Source: Dysgonomonas sp. 216 (GTDB lineage: Bacteria > Bacteroidota > Bacteroidia > Bacteroidales > Dysgonomonadaceae). From it: 64,000 bases of DNA. A model generated the notes under the pieces. That model did no database searches. It had not been told where the DNA came from and saw only the letters and a program-made list of their open reading frames with translations. Position numbers and translations under genes: made by a program. The DNA lies in contig NZ_QVMM01000014.1 of assembly GCF_010501065.1 (NCBI RefSeq), positions 1-64,000 of the forward strand, written 5' to 3'. This document shows, piece by piece, positions 57,005-64,000 of the stretch (its first letter is position 1; the number at the start of each line of letters is the position of its first letter).

Positions 57005-59515
57005 ATGAAAAATTTTCAGAAGCTGCTTTTTAATGTGGTTTTCTTTGTTCTGCTTTTGTGGAGTAGTACGGGTGTGATATATGCCTATGAGGTTCTGGAC
57101 AGAGGCTTTATTGTAATGCCCATAGATAGCACGTCTGTTTATATGGGATGGCGGATGTTTATCGATGATAACAGGTCTGTAGCTTTTGATGTGTTCAGGC
57201 AGGTCGAAAATGATCATTCCTTTAAACTGAATGCCGCCCCGATAATCCAAACATCCGATTTTGTAGATAAAGCAGTAGATTTTACGAAGAATAATACATG
57301 GTATTTAAAAAATTCAGAGGGAAAAATTATTGCAAGTTATAGGATAAAAGCTAATGCGGCTCTTAGCCCTTATTTGTCAGTGCCGATACAAAAGCCTGAA
57401 GGTGGAGTTGTTGAAGGCGAAAGCTTCGATTATACGGCAAATGATGCAAGTGTGGGCGATTTGGATGGTGACGGGGAATATGAAATAATACTGAAATGGG
57501 AGCCGACAAATAGTAAACGTCCTCCGCAAAAAGGATTTACAGGTAATACATACATCGATGCTTATAAACTGAACGGCAAAAGGTTGTGGCGTATAGATTT
57601 GGGAAAGAATATTCGTTCGGGTGCAGCATATACCCAGTTTCTTGTTTATGACTTCGATGGTGACGGAAAATCAGAAATGATTTGTAAAACGGGCAATGGT
57701 ACTATTGATGGGCTGGGGAATATTATTGGAGATGGTAATGCCGATTGGCGGACAATGGATAAAGATAGCCCTACTTACGGAAAAATTGTAGACGGGATTG
57801 AATATCTGACTGTTTTTGACGGAAAGACAGGGCGAAACCTGTCGACTGTAGAATATATTCCTACTCGTTATCCCTTGAATAGCTGGGGTGGTATAGGTGG
57901 AAATGGCGGAAACGACTCCACGGGAGGGCGTTCCGACCGCTTTTCGGCATGTGTTGCACATCTGGGAGGCGATAGCCCGAGTGCAGTAATGGTCAGGGGA
58001 TGGTATGGCCGGACAGTTCTCGCAGCGTGGGATTTTAAGGATGGAAAATTACAGTCGAGATGGGTGTTCGATTCGTCCGACCCTCAATGGGAAGGATATT
58101 CGGGTATGGGTAATCATTCGGTTACTGTTGCCGATTTTGACGGCGATGGTTTTGACGAGGTGTGTGTAGGTGCTATGACTGTAGACCACGATGGGCAAGG
58201 ATTGTTCACAACCGGATTGAGGCATGGCGACGCTTTACATGCAGGTAATTTAATCCCTTCGCGTCAGGGATTGGAAGTTTACGGAGTACACGAGAGCGAA
58301 GGGCGTACGCTCAATTTAAATACTCCCGGAATAGCACTGTTTGACGGAAATAGCGGAGAAATTATCTGGAGCCATTATCCCGGTGTAGATGTTGGACGCG
58401 GATTGGCTGCTGATATAGACCCAAGATATGATGGTGCAGAATGTTGGGGTGGTCCGGGGGGACTAAGGAGAAGCGATACCGGTAAAGAGATATATGACAA
58501 GGTGCCTAATTCCTGCAATTTTGCTATTTGGTGGGATGCCGATCCTTTGCGCGAATTATTGGATAAAACAACGGTATCGAAGTGGAACTGGCTTGAGCAA
58601 AAAACAGAAACCCTTTTTCGAGCCGAAGGGGTAGTTTCTAATAACTGGACAAAGGCAAACCCTTGTTTGCAAGCTGACCTGTTTGGCGATTGGCGTGAAG
58701 AAATTATTTGGCGAACACCCGATAACAGCGAATTACGGATCTACTCAACTACTATTCCTTCAATATACCGTATGCCCACACTTATGCACAATCATCAGTA
58801 TCGTATGGCTATAGCGTGGCAAAATGTAGCATATAATCAGCCACCTCATCCCGATTTTGATATGATGGAGGAATCTAAAAAATGGTTGTTGTCTCAATCG
58901 GGGTTTACCAATGAGTTATTTAATATATTCTGGACAGTCGAATCGCCTGATTATAAACTTAAATTGTTTAGCGATACGCTCGAAATTTCAGCTCCTAAAG
59001 GCTTTACTCTATGGCGGAATGAGAAGTATACGGGTGATCTTGAAATTTCGTATAAAGCATGCGTAATGGATGAAGGATTGAAGGGCGACAGGCTTAGCGA
59101 TCTTAATTGTTTCTGGATGGCCGGCGACCCTCTGCATCCTGATGATATTCATCGTAGGGCAGAATGGCGGAACGGTGTATTTGGGCGATACTACAGTCTT
59201 AATATGTATTATTTGGGTTATGGCGGAAATAGTAATACAACCACAAGGTTCAGAAAATATAATGGCGATTTCGATTCGTTTGAAGCAAACAAAGTACGTC
59301 CCGATGTTATAACTGAATATACTGATGAAGATCATCTGTTAAAGCCCAACCATTGGTACGATATAAAAATTGTATGTAAAGGGCGGTATATCAAATACTA
59401 TATTAATGGAGAATTGATTGTCGATTTCCAAGACGATAGTCCTTATACATCGGGTTGGTTCGGTTTTCGTACAACTCAGTCACGCATAAGGTTAACCGAT
59501 TTCAAAGTGTACTAA
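57005..59515 (+). CDS. PL11 rhamnogalacturonan lyase with C-terminal DUF6250-like domain
   Basis: An 836-residue PL11 lyase. After a signal peptide (GVIYA) it opens LDRGFIVMPIDSTSVYMGWR, then shows DLDGDGEYEI, DFDGDGKSEM, DFDGDGFDEV, GMGNHSV and QADLFGDWREEIIWR. From about residue 635 the protein carries a jelly-roll domain (YTGDLEISYKACVMDEG, WYDIKIVCKGRYIKYYINGE, GWFGFRTTQSRIRLTDFKVY) of the DUF6250/LamG type, probably sugar-binding. There is no T9SS tail, so it is probably periplasmic, unlike the three earlier lyases, and may act on imported oligosaccharides. It leads a probable operon with GH115, sulfatase and the fifth PL11 gene. Confidence 0.92.
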   Translation: MKNFQKLLFNVVFFVLLLWSSTGVIYAYEVLDRGFIVMPIDSTSVYMGWRMFIDDNRSVAFDVFRQVENDHSFKLNAAPIIQTSDFVDKAVDFTKNNTWYLKNSEGKIIASYRIKANAALSPYLSVPIQKPEGGVVEGESFDYTANDASVGDLDGDGEYEIILKWEPTNSKRPPQKGFTGNTYIDAYKLNGKRLWRIDLGKNIRSGAAYTQFLVYDFDGDGKSEMICKTGNGTIDGLGNIIGDGNADWRTMDKDSPTYGKIVDGIEYLTVFDGKTGRNLSTVEYIPTRYPLNSWGGIGGNGGNDSTGGRSDRFSACVAHLGGDSPSAVMVRGWYGRTVLAAWDFKDGKLQSRWVFDSSDPQWEGYSGMGNHSVTVADFDGDGFDEVCVGAMTVDHDGQGLFTTGLRHGDALHAGNLIPSRQGLEVYGVHESEGRTLNLNTPGIALFDGNSGEIIWSHYPGVDVGRGLAADIDPRYDGAECWGGPGGLRRSDTGKEIYDKVPNSCNFAIWWDADPLRELLDKTTVSKWNWLEQKTETLFRAEGVVSNNWTKANPCLQADLFGDWREEIIWRTPDNSELRIYSTTIPSIYRMPTLMHNHQYRMAIAWQNVAYNQPPHPDFDMMEESKKWLLSQSGFTNELFNIFWTVESPDYKLKLFSDTLEISAPKGFTLWRNEKYTGDLEISYKACVMDEGLKGDRLSDLNCFWMAGDPLHPDDIHRRAEWRNGVFGRYYSLNMYYLGYGGNSNTTTRFRKYNGDFDSFEANKVRPDVITEYTDEDHLLKPNHWYDIKIVCKGRYIKYYINGELIVDFQDDSPYTSGWFGFRTTQSRIRLTDFKVY

Positions 59516-59528
59516 ATTTGATATTTTA

Positions 59529-59564
59529 GCACATAATTACATTAATATGTACAAATGTGCATTT
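59529..59564 (+). terminator. Weak imperfect hairpin after fourth PL11 gene
   Basis: GCACAT (59529-59534) can pair with ATGTGC (59555-59560), with an internal loop and an inner ACAT/ATGT pair, followed by ATTTTC. It is weak and may be only a processing stem. Confidence 0.3.
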
Positions 59565-59597
59565 TCAAAGAGTTAAATGACTGTTATTTTTGCTACT

Positions 59598-62402
59598 ATG
59601 AAAAAAACTGCATTATTCCTCATGGTGTTTGGATGTGTTTTATTTACACAGGCAGCACCTGTTTATTTGGTAAACGAACAGGCTTCTACTGTGGTATTTT
59701 CCGATAAAAATGAAGATGTTGTTGTACAGACGGCAATAGATTTGTTTTTATCTGATATCGAAAAAGTATCGGGGGTAAAACCGTCGCATGTACGGGCTAT
59801 TAATAGTAATACATCAGTAATTGTTGGTACTGTAGGTAAAAGCCCTCTGGTGGATAAATTGATAAAAGACCGGAAGATATCGGTCGATAAAATAAACGGA
59901 AAATGGGAGGCTTTCCAAATACAGGTTATAAACCACGATGGAAAGAGCCGATTACTGGTTTTGGGTAGCGACCGAAGAGGTACTGCTTACGGCATATTGG
60001 AATTGTCGAGGACGATTGGGGTTTCTCCTTGGGAATGGTGGGCGGATGTAGTGCCGGCAAAGCAGTCGAAGATATCAATTCCTGACGATTTCTTTACTTA
60101 TCAACAACCATCGGTTCAGTATAGGGGGATTTTTCTTAACGACGAAGATTGGGGCTTGATGCCTTGGAGCAGTAAAACTTTTGAACCGGAAGGCGATAAG
60201 GGGCGAATAGGACCTGAAACATATGGTAAAATATTCGAATTGTTACTTCGGTTAAGGGCTAATACTTTATGGCCGGCTATGCACGAGTGTACTATTCCAT
60301 TCTATTTTGTGTCCGGTAATCAACAAATGGCCGATAAATATGGAATTGTAATTGGTACATCGCATTGCGAACCTCTTATGCGGAATAATGCGGGCGAATG
60401 GGATAAAAATAAGTATGGCGAATATAACTACCTTACTAATAAGAATACAATTCAGAATTATTGGGCCGAAAGGCTTTTGGAAGTCGGCAAATCCGAAAAC
60501 TTCTATACGATAGGTATGCGTGGAGTTCACGATGGAAAAATGGAAGGCGCGAAGACATTGGATGAACAAACTACGGTTTTGGATCAGGCTATAAAAGACC
60601 AACGCTTGCTGCTTGAAAAATATGTAAACAAAAATATTTCGGATGTTCCGCAGGCGTTTATTCCGTATAAGGAAGTATTAGAGGTTTACGATAATAATTT
60701 ACCTCTCCCTGACGATGTTACGCTTGTTTGGTGCGACGATAATTACGGATATATAACCCGTTTGAGTAACGAAGCAGAACAAAAACGTAAAGGCGGAAGC
60801 GGTGTTTATTACCATATTTCTTATTGGGGACGACCTCACGATTATTTATGGCTGAGTTCAACACAACCTGCGCAAATATATTGGCAGATGAAAAATGCAT
60901 GGAACAATAATGCCCGAAAATTATGGATTCTGAATGTGGGAGACATTAAGCCAGCCGAATATAACATTGAGCTATTTATGGATATGGCGTGGAATATCGA
61001 TATGTTCAGTGCCGAAAATGCATCGTCTCATCCATCGGCGTTCTATCAGCGGGATTTCGGAGATAATGTTTCGGAAGATATCTCGAAAGTGATGGACGAG
61101 TATTATCGCTTGGCTTCAGTACGTAAACCCGAATTTATGGGGTGGAGTAGGGTTGAAGAGCATTCAGCTATCAAAGGGGGTAAAACTCCGGTTGTTGATA
61201 CCGAATTTAATCCGTACGAGTTTAACGACGAAATAAAAAAACGCTTAGATGCCTATATGGCTATAGCCGAGAAAGTAATCGAAATAAAAAAGAGTATAAA
61301 ACCCGAAAACGAAGCCGCATATTTTCAATTGGTAGAATATCCAGTATTAGCTTCTGCCGAAATGAACAAAAAACTGCTTTATGCACAAAAAGCCCGCTTG
61401 TATGCCCGTTATGGATTGCTTGTAGCAAACGAATATGCGGCAAAAAGCAGAGATGCATATTCGAAAATTGGCGAGTTAACCAAAAAATATAACGGGGGTA
61501 TAGTTAACGGAAAATGGAACCGTTTTATGGATATGAAGCCTCGTAATCTTGCAGTATTTCAGGAGAGCGAATTGCCCGAACCTGTTGTGACAAACGAGTC
61601 GGCTGAAATATTAGTATGGGGCGAAGGTCAGGAAATGCCTCTGGAAGAAACTAAAGAAATAAAGCTTCCTGACTTTGTCAGGGCACAGGATAATAAATCC
61701 TTCATAAGCCTTTTGCTGAAAGGCAATCTTCCTGTTAAATGGTCAGTTAATCAAAAGCCCGATTGGTTGACAGTAAAAGAAGATTTAACAGGCTTGAATG
61801 CCGAAAAACGCTTGTTGTTTTCGGTAGATTGGACAATGGTTTTAACCGAAAAAGCAATAGATACTTGTGTGTTAAATGTTAATGGAGTAAACTATACTGT
61901 AAAAGTTGGTGCTATTAACAGAAATCAGCCTATAGCTATCGAAACAAAAGGAATGATAGCTCTTAATGCGAAAGATGGTGTTAATCTGGATAAATCGAAA
62001 CATACACTTATAAACGGTTTGGGGCATAGCAATGCCGCCGTAGAGCTGAAAAAAGGGGAGGAAAATGCACTGGTATTCGAATTATATACAGTTAGTGCAG
62101 GCGATGCGGTTCTGAGAACCTGCTTAGTGCCGAATCATCCTGTGGACGAAGATCTTCGTTTTGCTATATCTGTTGACGGAGCTGCACCTAAGATTGTATC
62201 GTTAAAAACAAAATTCAGAAGCGAACCATGGAAAGTAAATGTACTTCGTAATCAGGCAGTGAACGAATCTATTCACGTATTTGATAAACCGGGTAAACAT
62301 ACGATTAAAATCTATGCGCTGGATAGAGGTATAATACTCGATCAGGTTATGCTCGATTTCGATAAAGAGCGGATGTTTTACGAAGTGCCTGCGGGAAATT
62401 AA
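59598..62402 (+). CDS. GH115 family alpha-glucuronidase
   Basis: A 934-residue family 115 protein with a signal peptide (LFTQAAP). I chose ATG 59598; ATG 59577 adds seven residues before the signal. The N-terminal domain has LVLGSDRRGTAYGILELSRTIGVSPWEWWADV and the barrel YRGIFLNDEDWGLMPW, RLRANTLWPAMHE and GTSHCEPLMRNNAGEW. A helical region (about 500-650) and a C-terminal beta domain (GMIALNAKDGVNLDK, LDQVMLDFD) complete the usual GH115 layout. The family removes glucuronic acid or 4-O-methyl-glucuronic acid from xylans and arabinogalactans. Here it suggests a uronic-acid-capped side chain on the target. It ends 15 bp before the sulfatase gene. Confidence 0.92.
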   Translation: MKKTALFLMVFGCVLFTQAAPVYLVNEQASTVVFSDKNEDVVVQTAIDLFLSDIEKVSGVKPSHVRAINSNTSVIVGTVGKSPLVDKLIKDRKISVDKINGKWEAFQIQVINHDGKSRLLVLGSDRRGTAYGILELSRTIGVSPWEWWADVVPAKQSKISIPDDFFTYQQPSVQYRGIFLNDEDWGLMPWSSKTFEPEGDKGRIGPETYGKIFELLLRLRANTLWPAMHECTIPFYFVSGNQQMADKYGIVIGTSHCEPLMRNNAGEWDKNKYGEYNYLTNKNTIQNYWAERLLEVGKSENFYTIGMRGVHDGKMEGAKTLDEQTTVLDQAIKDQRLLLEKYVNKNISDVPQAFIPYKEVLEVYDNNLPLPDDVTLVWCDDNYGYITRLSNEAEQKRKGGSGVYYHISYWGRPHDYLWLSSTQPAQIYWQMKNAWNNNARKLWILNVGDIKPAEYNIELFMDMAWNIDMFSAENASSHPSAFYQRDFGDNVSEDISKVMDEYYRLASVRKPEFMGWSRVEEHSAIKGGKTPVVDTEFNPYEFNDEIKKRLDAYMAIAEKVIEIKKSIKPENEAAYFQLVEYPVLASAEMNKKLLYAQKARLYARYGLLVANEYAAKSRDAYSKIGELTKKYNGGIVNGKWNRFMDMKPRNLAVFQESELPEPVVTNESAEILVWGEGQEMPLEETKEIKLPDFVRAQDNKSFISLLLKGNLPVKWSVNQKPDWLTVKEDLTGLNAEKRLLFSVDWTMVLTEKAIDTCVLNVNGVNYTVKVGAINRNQPIAIETKGMIALNAKDGVNLDKSKHTLINGLGHSNAAVELKKGEENALVFELYTVSAGDAVLRTCLVPNHPVDEDLRFAISVDGAAPKIVSLKTKFRSEPWKVNVLRNQAVNESIHVFDKPGKHTIKIYALDRGIILDQVMLDFDKERMFYEVPAGN

Positions 62403-62417
62403 AAAAGCACATAAACT

Positions 62418-63800
62418 ATGAAAAAAAGAGTATACCGTGTAACAAGTCTTGTATCGTCGGCTTTTGCGTTTGCTTTGCCAACCTCGGTATTGGCTGCTGA
62501 TACCGATAAACCAAATGTGGTTTTTATATTGGCAGACGATATGGGATATGGCGATTTGGGCTGTTACGGTAACAAAATTATACGTACGCCTAATATCGAT
62601 AATCTGGCTAGCGATGGAGTTTCTTTTACCGATTGCTATGCAGGAGCCAGTGTGTCGTCTCCTTCGCGTTGTTGTTTAATGACCGGACTGCATACCGGAC
62701 ATACCCGTATCAGGGGTAATATGTGCCGTGTGGGTGGTATAGTTGGCGAACGTGAAGGAATAGGAACGGTAAGGCGCATAAATTTGCTGCCACAGGATTC
62801 TACTGTTGCAAATGTTTTATCGAATAATGGTTATCGTACATGTTTGGTTAATAAATGGCATCTCGACGGTTTTAATCCCGAAGCAGGTCCGTTGGACAGA
62901 GGATTTGACGAATTTTACGGATGGATGATTCACGAACCTAACAGTCATAATTACTATCCATATATTCGTTATCGTAACAGGGAAGAGTATGTTATTGAAG
63001 ATAACCTGAACGATAAGCGGATAGATCATAATACTGATAGGGCAACTATCGAAGCTCTCGATTTTATTCGCAGAAATAAAAACAATCCATTCTTTCTCTA
63101 TTTGGCATACAATGCACCGCACGTTCCGCTCGATGCAAAGTCGTGGGGCGATTATAAGGATATGGATTTGTCGGATAACGATAAATCGTATGCAGCACTA
63201 ATTACGCACATGGATGAATGCATTGGTACGGTTCTTGAAGAATTGAAGAAGCAGGGTTTAGATAAAAATACGATAGTAATATTTGCCTCGGATAATGGTG
63301 GTGCAAAGGCTGCAAAGACCGAGAAGCTAAAACTAAACGGAAACTTGCATGGCTGGAAAGGCGATTTATACGAAGGTGGTATACGCGTGCCGCTTATTGT
63401 TCGCTTGCCCGATAGGCAAAATGCCGGAAAGGTATCATCTTATCCATGTTATTTCCCCGATATGATGAGCACTTTGGTAGATATGACCGGTTCGTACACA
63501 ACATTGCAGGGCGACGGATTAAGTATTTATCCCGAAGTAAAGAGCCCTGACAGTTTGAATCCCGACGAACGTTATCTCTATTGGGAACAGTACCCAAAAG
63601 AAGGAGTATCGCAGGCCGTAAGGTGGGGCGATTGGAAACTTATCCGTCAGAATGTAACAAAAGAATTTGAATTATATAACCTTAAATCGGATGTGTCGGA
63701 GGCTAAAAATGTTGCACATGAATATCCTGATATAGTGAAAGTGATGGCAGGCTATATGATAGATGCTCATGTGAAATCGGAGAATTGGCCTGTATTTTAA
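62418..63800 (+). CDS. Serine-type sulfatase (S1 family)
   Basis: A 460-residue sulfatase of the alkaline-phosphatase superfamily with a signal peptide (TSVLAAD). Metal-binding start NVVFILADDMGYGDLG; the activation motif is S-S-P-S-R followed by CCLMTGLHTG, so the residue converted to formylglycine is Ser 80, not Cys. This type needs an anaerobic sulfatase-maturating radical SAM enzyme, which I do not see in the window. Further marks are LVNKWHL, APHVPLDAK and FASDNGGAK, plus the C-terminal WKLIRQN. It removes a sulfate ester, presumably periplasmically. It lies 15 bp after GH115 and 14 bp before the last PL11 gene, so is almost certainly in the same operon. A sulfatase is unexpected for land-plant pectin. 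Confidence 0.93.
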   Translation: MKKRVYRVTSLVSSAFAFALPTSVLAADTDKPNVVFILADDMGYGDLGCYGNKIIRTPNIDNLASDGVSFTDCYAGASVSSPSRCCLMTGLHTGHTRIRGNMCRVGGIVGEREGIGTVRRINLLPQDSTVANVLSNNGYRTCLVNKWHLDGFNPEAGPLDRGFDEFYGWMIHEPNSHNYYPYIRYRNREEYVIEDNLNDKRIDHNTDRATIEALDFIRRNKNNPFFLYLAYNAPHVPLDAKSWGDYKDMDLSDNDKSYAALITHMDECIGTVLEELKKQGLDKNTIVIFASDNGGAKAAKTEKLKLNGNLHGWKGDLYEGGIRVPLIVRLPDRQNAGKVSSYPCYFPDMMSTLVDMTGSYTTLQGDGLSIYPEVKSPDSLNPDERYLYWEQYPKEGVSQAVRWGDWKLIRQNVTKEFELYNLKSDVSEAKNVAHEYPDIVKVMAGYMIDAHVKSENWPVF

Positions 63801-63814
63801 AATAAACATGTTCT

Positions 63815-64000
63815 ATGAAAAATTTTATTGTAATAATCATAATACTATTTTCTGGTTTGCAATGCAAAGCTTATGCTCAGCCCGGTTACGACTATTCGAA
63901 ACTGAAGAGAGAAAAACTGGGCAGGGGGCTTGTTGTTGTAAAAAAAGACGAAGCCACTAATTTTATTACATGGCGGTATTTGTCGTCCGATCCTATTAAT
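63815..64000 (+). CDS. PL11 lyase, N-terminal fragment cut by window end
   Basis: The first 62 codons of a gene that continues past the window. A signal peptide (MKNFIVIIIILFSGLQ, cut after AYAQ) is followed by LGRGLVVVKKDEATNFITWRY, LSSDP, which lines up with the openings of the four other PL11 proteins here (G/DRG-x-V, then the SWR/TWR motif). It starts 14 bp after the sulfatase stop. It is the fifth PL11 gene of the locus; its full architecture cannot be seen. Confidence 0.85.
   Translation, partial: MKNFIVIIIILFSGLQCKAYAQPGYDYSKLKREKLGRGLVVVKKDEATNFITWRYLSSDPIN

Noticed and set aside
57005..64000. Ulvan utilisation as the main purpose of the locus (rhamnose, glucuronate and sulfate enzymes)
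   Set aside because: PL11 lyases, the CE12-like acetylesterase and GH42 point to rhamnogalacturonan, and no known ulvan lyase family was recognised; sulfate on the target remains open.
1..64000. tRNA, rRNA, CRISPR arrays, insertion sequences
   Set aside because: No cloverleaf, rRNA signature, regularly spaced repeat array or transposase was recognised anywhere in the window.

Overview
The window is AT-rich DNA from a member of the Bacteroidota, most likely the Bacteroidales. The signs are SusC/SusD pairs, a hybrid two-component regulator, promoters with a TAnnTTTG -7 box, lipoprotein signals, and C-terminal type IX secretion (T9SS) sorting tails on several enzymes. T9SS tails together with autotransporter-associated beta-strand (PATR) repeats point towards the Dysgonomonadaceae/Paludibacteraceae side of the order; this last step is inference.

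Nearly the whole window (about 2.6 kb to the right edge) is one large polysaccharide utilisation locus for rhamnogalacturonan-type pectin, and it runs off the right end. On the left, a YgiQ-type radical SAM gene and a small lipoprotein gene (minus strand) lie outside it. From 2.6 to 11.3 kb is a tight side-chain and backbone oligosaccharide operon: GH2, GH106 alpha-L-rhamnosidase, GH42 beta-galactosidase and a CE12-like rhamnogalacturonan acetylesterase. Two genes of unclear connection follow (an MG2/plug-like protein and a small secreted protein). The minus-strand hybrid two-component system (14.6-18.9 kb) is the only regulator in the window. A second GH2 gene diverges from it.

From 22.9 to 39.0 kb lies the uptake block: FAS1 lipoprotein, SusC, SusD, two FAS1 lipoproteins with CBM6-like C-termini, then a second, diverged SusC and SusD. 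From 39.1 kb to the right edge come five PL11 rhamnogalacturonan lyases (the last cut by the window end), two large non-catalytic secreted surface proteins, a GH115-family alpha-glucuronidase and a serine-type sulfatase. Two of the PL11 lyases carry about 800 residues of PATR beta-helix and a T9SS tail.

Model: secreted or surface PL11 lyases and binding proteins cut rhamnogalacturonan, the SusC/D complexes import oligosaccharides, and periplasmic GH2/GH42/GH106/CE12/GH115 enzymes finish the job under control of the hybrid regulator. The most interesting non-coding signal is a shared 26-bp element, a 20-bp-period direct repeat around TTCCAT, found upstream of 46760, 49807 and 52318. It lies 41-42 bp before a -7 box each time and is a candidate operator for the regulator. 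I saw no tRNA, rRNA, insertion sequence or CRISPR array.
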